Assembly: GCA_019188255.1 (NCBI GenBank)
Contig: JAETXT010000011.1
Location: 1,302,001-1,366,000 of the forward strand
DNA length: 64,000 nucleotides
Reading direction: 5' to 3'
DNA from: Verticillium longisporum
Taxonomy: Eukaryota > Ascomycota > Sordariomycetes > Glomerellales > Plectosphaerellaceae
Shown here: piece by piece, positions 25,170 through 34,624 of the stretch
Layout: each line of letters opens with the position of its first letter
How positions within the stretch are numbered: position 1 is the first letter of the stretch
Made by a program: the position numbers and the translations under genes
Notes under the pieces: generated by a model
The model's input: the letters and a program-made list of their open reading frames with translations, nothing else
Told to the model about the DNA's origin: nothing
Database searches by the model: none

Positions 25170-26118
25170 ATGCGTTTCTCAACATTTCTTGCGCCGGCAT
25201 TGGCCGCCACGGTCTTGGCAGCGCCCCGGTACCCGGAGCTCGAAGGCGACAACACCCCGCCCCGCAGCATGGAAGCCATGTCCGAGTACTTCACGCTCCT
25301 CGCATCCAAGGTCCAAGCAAGCCGCTACACTACGCGTGCGCCCTCGTGCGACCTCTCGCAAGCCAGGATGCCCATCGGTAAGTGCTTGTCGCGCCGTCCA
25401 CTGCCACCCACTAACAAAGCCCACCAGCCCCCGAGCCTCTCCCTCCTGTTTCCGAGGGCCTGACCCTCAAGCACGTCGCCGTGGGCCGCGGCACCCAGAA
25501 CTACACCTGCGACGTCGGCAACGCAACGGCCGTCCCCCAGGCCGCCGGCGCCGTCGCCTCGCTCTTCAACGTCAGCTGCATTGCCGTCGCCTATCCAGAC
25601 CTCCTCGCCCTGATCCCCAAGGTCTCGATGCAGTTCAACCTCTCGACCGAGCCGCTCCTCCCCGGCGCCAACAATCATCGTCTCGGACCGAGCAACGCCG
25701 TCTTCGCCGGCGACCACTTCTTCTACGACGCCAAGACGCCGTACTTCCACATCCGCGAAGGCGACCGCGAGATTGGCGACACCTACTGCGGGCTCAACTC
25801 GTCGACGCCAGCGCCTGCTGCTTCGGCTGTGGGCCAGAGGGGCGAAAAGGCCGTGGCGTGGCTGAAGCTCCTCACCAAGGACGGCAGGACAGCGGGAGAC
25901 ATCCAGGAGATCTACCGCCTCACGACAGCCGGCGGAAGCGCGCCGAGCTCGTGCGCCGGGCAGCCTGAGAGTTTCCAGGTGCAGTATGCTGCTGCGTAAG
26001 TTCTTCGCCCTTCTGCCCGCCCCATGGCTATGCACGTCGCAGAAAGCTAACGCGCGTCTGTAGGTACTGGTTCTATGCGGGACCTGCGCCGGACACGGAG
26101 GACGAGGACGAGGCGTAG
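25170..26118 (+). CDS. Secreted DUF3455 family protein
   Basis: Three exons, 25170-25377, 25428-25995 and 26064-26118 (276 aa). Introns are 50 bp (GTAAGT...CCAG) and 68 bp (GTAAGT, branch GCTAAC, GTAG); both junctions restore the frame. The first ~18 residues (MRFSTFLAPALAATVLAA) form a clear signal peptide. The mature part matches the DUF3455 family of fungal and bacterial proteins: LKHVAVGRGTQNYTC, AVASLFNVSC, FHIREGD and a C-terminal VQYAAAYWFYAG. Fungal members are often labelled malate dehydrogenase in databases, which the sequence does not support. N-glycosylation sequons such as NYT are present. The last eight residues are almost all acidic. Role unknown; probably extracellular or wall-associated. 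Confidence 0.88.
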
Positions 26119-26992
26119 AGTGGGAGCAGTAGGAGTATTTTGCTTGTTGGGCGGTCTATCTGTTTTCCTTCTGTTTTCGCACCCAGCCCGGAAACTTTCA
26201 TTCCAAGTTCTCCAGTGGCAGGTGCATCTTCCGATGTAAGCTAGAGTGCTCCTATAATTGCCAACTTAGCCATGTTGGTGCGTATTGAGTGGCTCCTTTT
26301 GCGACTTCTTGCACGGTCATTCCTGAACATTTTTATTTTTTATTTTCAAAAAAAGTTTTTGGCACATTCGGATACTTTCTCCGATGGTATCTCCGAAATA
26401 GCATAAAACAAATCGTGGCCGGCACCGTCATGGTGTTGATGGAAACTGTCAATGGTGACAGCAGCGGCTTGGGCCCCATTTGACTTTCTCTGGAGTCGTC
26501 GCGGCCAATGCGCCCCGCTGACGACATGCGGCCCCTCCACTTGGCTGGCCCAGACGCTGATCCCAACCGCCAATGAACGGCAGAATGTCGATAACGATAA
26601 GAAAATTGGGTGGGGGGAGTGCCTGAACTCTGCCGCTGTAGAGGAGCAGACTGCGTCGGCATTAACAATTGTGGTCACTTTTCTTGAGTAAACCTTGTCG
26701 CCGAGCCCATCGCAGGGCCTGCGTCTCAATCGCGTACAGACAAATTGCATGCTGCAATAAAACCATGACGATTTCCCATTATGGGGGTCCGATGTGCTCC
26801 ATGAAAACGTTGGATTGACGACACTGCTGCCTCCACCTACCTTCCTGTTTTCCTACCTTACCTAGGTACCTTACCTTACGTCTGTCGGTCACTTGCGTTT
26901 AACCTTGCACAACAACCAGCCTTTCCAGTTCTCGATAACTGGACCGGCACCACCGACTCACAAGAAGTCCGATCTTCGGTGGGTTTCATACG
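26119..26992. other. Intergenic region before the F-box gene
   Basis: Contains the 3' region of the DUF3455 gene, an AT-rich stretch at about 26325-26360, and at 26851-26880 a tract of ACCTTACCT units around a CCTAGGTACC palindrome, in the probable promoter of the F-box gene. No gene seen. Confidence 0.6.
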
Positions 26993-29443
26993 ATGCCGGG
27001 CCATCGATCATGGCGATCCTCAGGCCGCCGGCCTGCCAGGTCCGCCTTCTTGCACAAATTACGTCGATGGCCCCCAGAAGACTCCCAAAACCACCTCGCC
27101 GGCGGCCGTCAGCCGCTCACATGGCCTGCCAACGCCATCCCCGTGGAACTCTTCATCGAGATCACCTCCTTCCTCTCGAGGTCTGACGTCGAGAATCTGC
27201 GGGCTGTCAATAAGGAATTTGAGCTCAAGCTTGCCTCTCAGTACTTTCGCAACGTCGTTGTTCCTTTCAACGCAGAGCTCTACACGGTCCAGAGCAACGA
27301 GGCAAGAGACGACGACCACCAAGCAGTCACGGCGCAGACTCTCTCACATGCCGACAGCATTCTATCCAACGGAATGCGCATCTTCCAGTCCTTCGGCCAC
27401 CACATTGTCCGCTTCGCCCTCTCCCTCGAGATCAGCGAGGACCACCTGGCCTACCCCCCCGTCAAGACTCTTCAGCAGGCCGTCCCCACATACTGGGGCA
27501 TCTACCGCTGGCCTGTCAACTCGTATGCTCGCTACGCCGAGATCGAAAACCTCGAAGACACGGCAGACGAGACTCTGCGTCTGAAGGAGGCACTGGCCAG
27601 TCTTACTCAGGTCAAGGATCTTGGCCTTAGCTGCGACGCTGGCCTGGGCTACCTCTGTGGACCAGACCGGGACACCCGCACACTCCCTCCACCACATCCC
27701 GTCTTCGGCCTGCGCAATGTGTCCTATGGATCACTTCAGCTGCCGGAGCAACGGCCGAGGAGAACCGCTGTTCAAGGCCCCAGAGATACCAAGCTTAGCG
27801 TGCTTGAGTCCATGGCCAGACGAGCCGGTTTCACCGAAGCACAAACCCCGGACGCCATTGAGACTCTGCTGAATACAGAGGGTGCCACACTGTCTGGAAT
27901 TGAATTCGATGAGAGGGCCGCACCTACGCCAGCCCCGGCGCCGACGACCGCCACGCCCACGGCCCAAGATCCATTCTCAGAGGTGACAATACCTGCACCC
28001 AACTCAGACAACGTGCATAGGCTCACTATCCTCCAACAACGTTGGGGCAACCCGCCCGCCAATTATCCGTTACAACCCAAGGAATTGACGAGGGGCCAGC
28101 GTGAGATGATCCTTGAGATGGACTGGGCGCATCGAGCCCTGATCCAGTCTTACGTTATCGCCATTCTCGATCACTCGCGTGCCTCCCGGTTCAGTTCGCT
28201 GACGTCTTTGACCATTGCCAAAATCCCCAGCAGCCACATCAACATATTCCAGAGGCACGATCTATGGGATAGTCTGCCCACCCTGCGGAACCTGACGCTC
28301 GCCGTCGTCCCCGACTGGCGTGCCGTGTCTAAGGCTTCTCCAGAACATTCGGTGCAGGAGACGACCATCTCGCCTCTCGTAGCTGTCAACTGGGTGTTCG
28401 GACTGCTTTCCGAATACATTTCTCACCGACGAAACATTACCTTTTTCCACTTTGAGTGGATCTGCGGTGGTGAGTTCGCACCTGGCGTCCACCAGCGGAA
28501 TAATTATGTCCTTCCCGCGCCCTTCTGCTATCCTACCGCCATGTTCGAACCCCACACAGCCATCAGTGGTCCGATACTTGCTTTGCCGTACATCCGACAT
28601 TTCTCGCTCAGGAATTGCTACGCCACTCCGCACGTTTTGAACCAGGTCATTCGTACCATGGCTCTGAGCTCTCTTCAGACTCTTGAATTTGAGAGTGTCT
28701 CTTTGACTGGCCCTCTACGGTTGACACCAGTGCCAACAATGGCGATGGATGGTACGCAGCCTGCTTTCCAACCAGCCGTTGTATTCGGATCCGTCGCGGT
28801 GGCCGCCGCCGCCGCCAACCATGTGGTTATGCCAATTCCAATTCAGGTCGATGAGAGCGACTCAGATGATGATGCAATCTTTGTTAGCTCAAGCAGCGGC
28901 TCCCACCTCCCCAGCCAGATGTCCTGGGCAGGGTTCATCAACCACTTTACGCCGGGGATGACGGTGGAGGGCATGGTAGCGGGCCAGCCGGCAGCCGGAC
29001 GACCCAAGGCATCTGGGCCGATGCTTCGTCTTTGGTTACCTGAAGGGCACTCTTTCAGAAGAGAGCGCAAGAGTGGTGTCTACAAGCTGCAGAGCATATC
29101 CTTCAAGTCGTGCGGTTACGCTCGACACGTCGAGGTCAACACCATCACCCCAATCGACAGCGAAGAACCTTGGGCCGATCATGACGTCGCCATGCGAAAA
29201 AAGGAACTCGAGAACTACATGCAGGTCTGCGGCGACTATGGCATTGCCAAGATTGTCAACACGCTGCCTGAGGATGACGAACTTCACTTCGGAACTACTT
29301 GGAATATGACGCAGGGATGGGCCGGTGTGTACGATGCCGGAAAGATCAGAGACGCGCAGATGGATGGCGTCCTGGAACCAGGCCGTGGTCGTTTCAGCGG
29401 CTTTGTCACGGGACCCAGGCCTCCGCCTCTCACGGGGCTGTAG
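26993..29443 (+). CDS. F-box domain protein
   Basis: Single exon, 816 aa. An F-box motif lies at about residues 46-95 (IPVELFIEITSFLSRSDVENLRAVNKEF), preceded by a basic tail. F-box proteins link substrates to Skp1-Cullin1 ubiquitin ligases. The remaining ~700 residues have no repeat I can name (no WD40, Kelch or regular LRR spacing), although segments such as LPTLRNLTLAVV and LQTLEFESVSL recall degenerate leucine-rich repeats common in fungal F-box proteins. An acidic/serine segment at about 620-636 contains DDDAIFVSSSS, a SUMO-interaction-like motif. The start at 26993 has A at -3; a start further downstream would cut into the region before the F-box. Substrate unknown. Confidence 0.8.
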   Translation: MPGHRSWRSSGRRPARSAFLHKLRRWPPEDSQNHLAGGRQPLTWPANAIPVELFIEITSFLSRSDVENLRAVNKEFELKLASQYFRNVVVPFNAELYTVQSNEARDDDHQAVTAQTLSHADSILSNGMRIFQSFGHHIVRFALSLEISEDHLAYPPVKTLQQAVPTYWGIYRWPVNSYARYAEIENLEDTADETLRLKEALASLTQVKDLGLSCDAGLGYLCGPDRDTRTLPPPHPVFGLRNVSYGSLQLPEQRPRRTAVQGPRDTKLSVLESMARRAGFTEAQTPDAIETLLNTEGATLSGIEFDERAAPTPAPAPTTATPTAQDPFSEVTIPAPNSDNVHRLTILQQRWGNPPANYPLQPKELTRGQREMILEMDWAHRALIQSYVIAILDHSRASRFSSLTSLTIAKIPSSHINIFQRHDLWDSLPTLRNLTLAVVPDWRAVSKASPEHSVQETTISPLVAVNWVFGLLSEYISHRRNITFFHFEWICGGEFAPGVHQRNNYVLPAPFCYPTAMFEPHTAISGPILALPYIRHFSLRNCYATPHVLNQVIRTMALSSLQTLEFESVSLTGPLRLTPVPTMAMDGTQPAFQPAVVFGSVAVAAAAANHVVMPIPIQVDESDSDDDAIFVSSSSGSHLPSQMSWAGFINHFTPGMTVEGMVAGQPAAGRPKASGPMLRLWLPEGHSFRRERKSGVYKLQSISFKSCGYARHVEVNTITPIDSEEPWADHDVAMRKKELENYMQVCGDYGIAKIVNTLPEDDELHFGTTWNMTQGWAGVYDAGKIRDAQMDGVLEPGRGRFSGFVTGPRPPPLTGL

Positions 29444-30679
29444 CAGCGTTCCGAAAGAAGGCAACATATTACCACCGTCAAACGTGGTCTCTTGCGGAAA
29501 ATGACGCTTCTCGGTCGCTCTTCAACCTGGGTGACGATACGGTCAAGGATACAGATGGCCATGATTCGCTCGGCCCTGGCGCGCCTCATCTCTGTCGGGT
29601 GAGACGAGACGGACACGACGTTGGCGAGAGCTGAATACGACGAACTGGATTTTGATATGATGAGGAGATACAAAAACGAGAGACTCGTAGGCTGTATGAT
29701 ACGAAAAGGGCTGGGCGGGTTTCTGGTCACGGGGGTCTCAGAGGAACCCGGCGTTTGAGAATGGTTTATACAGGCAAGGACTGCTTCGGAGTGCACATGA
29801 CTCTTGGATGATTTTTCACGAAGGATTCAATGACTTACGGGTTAGTCGAACGACGACTTATGAGGGGATGGAGCTTGGGGGCGTACATTGCAAAAGCAAC
29901 TGCCAGTTTTACTCTATTTCAGTTCGGCTCGATTGAAGCGTAGGACTGATGGGTATCTACAGACTTAGGGAGGTCTCATTTACATGATTTTCAGCCATTG
30001 TTTTCATGCATTCTCCAATGCATATTTATGGATCGTGGTGCCTGTCACGATGATTTCCTGCAAGCCACACCGTATACATGTTGGTGGTGATTACAGCGTG
30101 CTTTAGTTGAACAGACTTTGAAGCTAAAATCAGCTGGCTTTCTAAGGAAGTACGCGGCCGCGGAGGTGATGTAGTTATTTACGAGAATGGCAACTGCCGT
30201 CATCTGACTGTCTCTTAGCGATTGGAACTCCAGACAGGCAATCAAAAAGACAGGGGGCCTAGACGGCGTGACCACAGAGCCTGGGAAAGGGTTCGGCAGC
30301 ACGGGGAACGGGGCACGTCACTTCACAGGAGCAAGCAGCAGGTCATGATTCATTTGCCTTTCAGTGTATTTCGGAGAGCCCTCTCGGAAATCGAGCATTT
30401 TTTGTCTGTCGCATGCCAATCCCTAAAATGCCATGAATCACCATAGCCTTTCCCAGTTACACCATAGCAAATGAACGAGAAAGAAAGCCGCAACGCATAA
30501 GGATGGGGGCCATATGCATTATTCGCAATTTCGTTTCCCGCCCGACCGACGCCCGCCCTGTTGTTCCGCTTGCCTCGAACCTGGCCCTCCTGCCTCTCGC
30601 TTTGTCTAAAACCCGACCGGGCAGAAATCACCAGGGGCCCTCAAGAGAAATGATGCGTTTGGGGGAGAGATCATGTCGC
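29444..30679. other. Convergent intergenic region
   Basis: Between the 3' ends of the F-box gene (plus) and the uL22 gene (minus). Moderately AT-rich from 29.8 to 30.2 kb. No gene, repeat or RNA recognised. Confidence 0.6.
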
Positions 30680-31678
30680 TTAGGCGGAGGTGATGGCCTT
30701 GCGGGCGCGGACACCACGCTGCCTGGAGGAGAGGTGCTCACGGCCGACGACGGCCTCGGACTTCTGAACGACCTCCTCGCCCTCGGTGAGGATGAGCTCG
30801 ATGTGGCAGGGGTTGGACATGTAGGGGTTGATCTGGACGCGCCTGTTAGTTTTCGCCGTCTCTGTGGGTGCACGAGTGACGTGGGGGTGGAACATACGCG
30901 GCCGTGGGCACGGTACGTGCGCCTGCGCTGCTTGGGGGCCTGGTTGACCTGGATGTGCTTGACGACGAGGTTGCCGGTGTCGAGGCCCTTGGCGTCGGCG
31001 TTGGACTGAGCGTTGCGGAGAAGGCCGAGGAGGAAGTCGGCAGACTTGACGGGCCAGCGGGCCTTGGAGACACCGAACTGCTTGCCTGGGAGTGGGTTAG
31101 CGATTGGCGTTCAGTGCGGCAAGTTGACCCCCGTTGCTCGTTGGCTCATGTTGCAGATGGGTTCTGCTGGTGGGCTCTTCCGCGACCCCAGCAGAACCAA
31201 TCTTGCATATGCGTCCAAGGCAAGCGGGTCAAAAAACATATCAACGTACCCTGGGCGGTGCGGCCGGTAGAGCCGGCGTAGCGGCGCATGGGGACGGCCT
31301 CAGTCTTCGTCCTGACGTTCTCGAGGAAGGTCACGGCACGCTCCAGCTTCCAGCCGTTGATGGCCTGGGCCGTCTCGCGGGTGTTCTTGAAGGACACACG
31401 GAGGTAGGCACCGCGGGCGCGGGCCGACTTCGCGGGCGCGATCTCGGTGGCGGCGTATCGAACCTATATGTTGCAACCGTGTCAGCCCCTCCGTATCTCT
31501 GCCAGTTGTGGTTTCTCGTTCCCTTCCCAGCGCGTCATGTCTGCCAGCCGAAAATCTCCCCATATCCTTGACCCCGCGGTCCTGAATTGAAGCAGGCACG
31601 CGAGGCCTTCCGAAAATGTAGAATCTTTGACGGCTGCGAGTCGATGGTCGGTCCGGGGCTTGGAAGGGCACTCACCAT
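30680..31678 (-). CDS. rpl17: 60S ribosomal protein uL22 (L17)
   Basis: Four exons on the minus strand: 31678-31676, 31463-31250, 31085-30898 and 30832-30680 (185 aa). The first coding exon is just the ATG, followed at once by GTGAGT. Introns are 212, 164 and 65 bp; the last acceptor is GTCCAG, 12 bases after the ACTAAC branch site, and restores the invariant HGRINPYMS. The protein begins [19 protein letters not shown] and contains the family hallmarks [48 protein letters not shown] and [11 protein letters not shown]. It ends near RARKAITSA. uL22 lines the exit tunnel of the large subunit. Length matches yeast L17 (about 184 aa). It is divergent from the fibrillarin gene. Confidence 0.97.
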
Positions 31679-32257
31679 CGTGATTGCTGGGTGAGGTGAT
31701 GGTCGTCGACGGTTCGGTTTGGTGGACTGGGCGTTGAGGTTAGGAAGATTTCAAAAGTTGCTTGAGGGACCTGCTCTGCTCTGCTCTGCCGGGGCTGGTT
31801 GGTTCGCTTACCGAATCAGGAAGGGTGCAACGTTGACTGTAGGGCTCTACCCTATGAGTTTTTGGGGTGCGTGAGAGGAAAGGGCCTCACATCTTTCCGG
31901 CATGGGGCCAGTGAAAATTGATTTTGTGCCCCACTTCACGTTTGTGCGAGAAGGCTTATCTTATCACGGACATGGAAAATCGCAGTGCCGAGCAGGCCAA
32001 TCATCTCGCTGCCCCACCAAAGTCGGATTCTGCATGGAGCTTGGTTCGAGCTCTCGACCTCTTTGCAGCTTCGACAAGAAAAAAGTCTAGAGAAAAATTT
32101 CACCCGCCGGATTGTTATCTGCAGCAGCCTGTCCGCAGCACGACAAGATCCACCACTTTCGTCCTCTCCCACTCAATTCACTCGGACGAACCCAGAGGTG
32201 TCGAGATTACGACATCTACTTGAAGCTTTGTTTCATCTTACCATACCTACAACAGAG
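31679..32257. promoter_or_regulatory. Shared divergent promoter of rpl17 and nop1
   Basis: 579 bp between two divergent ribosome-biogenesis start codons. It includes an inverted pair TAGGG/CCCTA (31840-31854, five-base spacer), a CTCTG tandem at about 31771-31790 and a CCAAT at about 31997-32001. TAGGG/CCCTA (telobox/Tbf1-like) elements are known at ribosomal protein promoters in several ascomycetes; use here is inferred. Confidence 0.55.
31840..31854. promoter_or_regulatory. Inverted TAGGG/CCCTA element
   Basis: TAGGG, five bases, then CCCTA, making a symmetric telobox-like pair about 160 bp upstream of the uL22 start and 400 bp upstream of Nop1. Candidate site for a Tbf1-like factor that could serve both genes. 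Confidence 0.4.
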
Positions 32258-33361
32258 ATGGCTCCTTTCCGAGGCGGTGGCGGTGGCCGTGGCGGTTTCG
32301 GTGGTGACCGTGGTGGCCGCGGTGGCGGTCGCGGTGGTTTCGGTGATCGTGGTGGCCGTGGCGGTGGTCGCGGTGGTTTCGGTGATCGTGGTGGCCGTGG
32401 CGGTGGTCGCGGTGGTTTCGGTGATCGTGGTGGCCGCGGTGGTGCCCGTGGCCGCGGTGGTGTTGGCAAGCCGAGGGGTGGCCGTGGCGGCGCTGCTGGT
32501 GGCCAGAAGGGAGGCCAGAAGGTCATCGTCGTAAGTTGAGCTCGTCAATTGGAGCCGTTTGTGCTACGCTGACCAGAAAACCAGGAGCCCCATCGCCACG
32601 AGGGTATCTTCGTTGTTCGCGGCAAGGAGGACGCCATTGCGACCCGCAACCTGACTCCCGGCGAGTCTGTCTACGGCGAGAAGCGTGTCTCCGTCGACAA
32701 CCCCGTCACCAACGAGGACGGCACCACAACCAACACCAAGATCGAGTACCGCGTGTGGAACCCCTTCCGTTCGAAGCTGGCTGCCGGTGTCATCGGTGGT
32801 CTCGACAGGATGTACTTCGGCCCCGGCTCCAAGGTCCTCTACCTTGGTGGTGCCTCTGGTACTTCCGTCTCCCACGTTGCCGACATTGTCGGCCCTACCG
32901 GTTTCGTCTACGCCGTCGAGTTCTCTCCCCGCTCTGGTCGCGACCTGATCGGCATGGCTTCCAAGCGCACCAACGTCGTTCCCATTGTTGAGGACGCCCG
33001 TCAGCCCTCAAGTACCGCATGATCATGCCCATGGTCGACTGCATTTTCGCCGATGTGGCCCAGCCCGACCAGGCCCGTATCGTCGCCATGAACGCCCACC
33101 AGTTCCTCAAGGTTGGCGGTGGTGTTCTCATCTCCATCAAGGCCAACTGTATCGACTCTACGGCCCCTCCCGCCAAGGTCTTTGCTCAGGAGGTCGAGAA
33201 GCTCCGCGCGGAGCGCATCACCCCTAAGGAGCAGCTGACGCTTGGTATGATCTGCCCCCCGCTCTCTTGTATGATATGCGTGTGACTAACAATCTTGTGC
33301 AGAGCCCTTCGAGCGTGACCATTGCCTGGTCGCTGCTGAGTACAACCGTTACGGAAAATAA
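32258..33361 (+). CDS. nop1: Fibrillarin (Nop1), with a one-base frameshift
   Basis: Three exons, 32258-32530, 32585-33244 and 33303-33361; introns of 54 and 58 bp. Fibrillarin is the 2'-O-methyltransferase of box C/D snoRNPs in the nucleolus. The Gly/Arg-rich N-terminus (residues 6-86) contains three exact 13-residue copies of [13 protein letters not shown]. The SAM fold shows [20 protein letters not shown] and [15 protein letters not shown]. At 33005-33007 the frame breaks: GAGGACGCCCGTCAG is followed by CCC where CCCC is needed, and the reading runs to a stop at 33020-33022. One base later the conserved sequence continues ([20 protein letters not shown]) and ends with AEYNRYGK. With one more base the gene would encode about 330 aa, the usual length. 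Because fibrillarin is essential in fungi, a sequencing or assembly error is likelier than a pseudogene. Confidence 0.95.
32312..32428 (+). repeat. 39-bp coding repeat in the Nop1 GAR domain
   Basis: Three tandem copies of a 39-base unit encoding [13 protein letters not shown], nearly identical at the nucleotide level, within the Gly/Arg-rich N-terminus of fibrillarin. A partial fourth copy follows. Confidence 0.9.
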
Positions 33362-33841
33362 GCTGGTGTAGTGTGTGATGCGCAGGGTTGCGTGCGGGCG
33401 AGCTGTTGACTTGTACATGACATGCGAGATTCCCACGACGTTCGGCTTTCTTGCGTTCTCGGTTACTTGGGTCGGTTGGGCTTCACCAAAGGGCAGGCGT
33501 TGTAAGGTTTCAGGATTGTCTCGTTCAGCTAAATTTTCAGCCGAATTCAAGACGTTTAGCATATGATGCGTAGCTTCTGTCTACTTGGAGTGAACGTTCG
33601 AAGGGAATGGGAGTGCTCTTGGACAAGCGCTCCCACGACCGATGAGCAACTGGGATACAACTCTCGACAGCACGCGTCTTTTTGATGGTAACGCGGTCCG
33701 ACAAAACTTGCTGATTCGCAGGCCTGGGCATCAGACCATCTCGGCAACATGTAGTCTCCCCAGCAGCTACCTGGCTGGCCAACACGAGTCCACTGACAGC
33801 TCGAGCGTCACAAATCCTCCGTGAGACACCGCGTCTCCGTG
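33362..33841. other. Convergent intergenic region
   Basis: 480 bp between the 3' ends of nop1 (plus) and the hypothetical gene at 33842-34624 (minus). No feature recognised. Confidence 0.5.
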
Positions 33842-34624
33842 TCAGGATATGTCATCCTGGAACTCAACTCCAAATCCCCATCCCTTGGGTCCCTTGGGAC
33901 AAGAATCGGCGGGGTTCTGCTGCCATTCGCCTCTCTCCCAGCTCCCCGTCCCAAGCTCAAGTCCAAGACCCAGCCCCTCGCATATCCTCACCAGTATCAG
34001 CGGTTCGGGTTGCCAGTCCATCGGCTCTGGCTGCCCCTCATGCGCATCTACATCCTCAGCCCAGTCATCGATAGCCCACCGCGCCTGCTGGACGAGCCTG
34101 TTCAGATCGTGTTTCAACTGAAGGTTTCGCCGGTGGACGCGTGCTCGTGCGCCGTCAAACTTGGCGTGGGCGTGGAGATCGGGCGGGGAGCGTTTCGGCC
34201 GGGTCTCTCGCGGGTGGCCACCACGACTGTGTTTCCCTTCGCGGCCACCGCGGCGGTCTTGTCGTTGCTCGTGGCCTCGCCGGGGTCTCGCGTCGGGCAA
34301 AGACTCTTGCGATAGTTGGTCTGACGGTGGAGGGCTTGGAGGCATGGCCATCATGGGCATGTCGCCGTCCGAGTAGACGCGGTCGAGAGCACAGGCATCC
34401 AACCTAGACGAGGCTGGGCGCCGGTTGCGGTTCGGGCGGGTCTGACCCGACCCACGCTTATATGTGAATCTTCCTTCGTTCCATTTCCTTTCGAGACGAT
34501 GCTGGTTCTGGCCCGATTTGTGTTGTTCTGGGATCGCCTCGTGGTTATGTGATCTGCCTGTTGGTTGACCTGGAACCAAGATTTTGTTAGGCCCGTGTCT
34601 GGATAAGCCTGATCGTGGAGACAT
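33842..34624 (-). CDS. Hypothetical basic protein
   Basis: Single-exon reading of 260 aa if the start is the ATG at 34624; the frame extends upstream to an ATG at 34780 (312 aa), but the added part looks less protein-like. The N-terminal half is Arg/His/Gln/Asn-rich and low in complexity. The C-terminal half is more convincing: RRNLQLKHDLNRLVQQARWAID looks like an amphipathic helix, followed by DDWAEDVDAHEG. I do not recognise a family. It could be a rapidly evolving real protein or an accidental frame in GC-rich DNA. Confidence 0.4.
   Translation of the reverse strand: MSPRSGLSRHGPNKILVPGQPTGRSHNHEAIPEQHKSGQNQHRLERKWNEGRFTYKRGSGQTRPNRNRRPASSRLDACALDRVYSDGDMPMMAMPPSPPPSDQLSQESLPDARPRRGHEQRQDRRGGREGKHSRGGHPRETRPKRSPPDLHAHAKFDGARARVHRRNLQLKHDLNRLVQQARWAIDDWAEDVDAHEGQPEPMDWQPEPLILVRICEGLGLGLELGTGSWERGEWQQNPADSCPKGPKGWGFGVEFQDDIS

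Noticed and set aside
32216..32548. Thr/Ala-rich and Pro/Arg-rich minus-strand frames opposite fibrillarin
   Set aside because: They are the antisense shadow of the Gly/Arg repeats in nop1 exon 1.
33000..33025. Programmed ribosomal frameshifting as an explanation for the nop1 break
   Set aside because: No slippery site or stimulator is visible, fibrillarin is not known to use it, and three other genes in the window carry similar small deletions.
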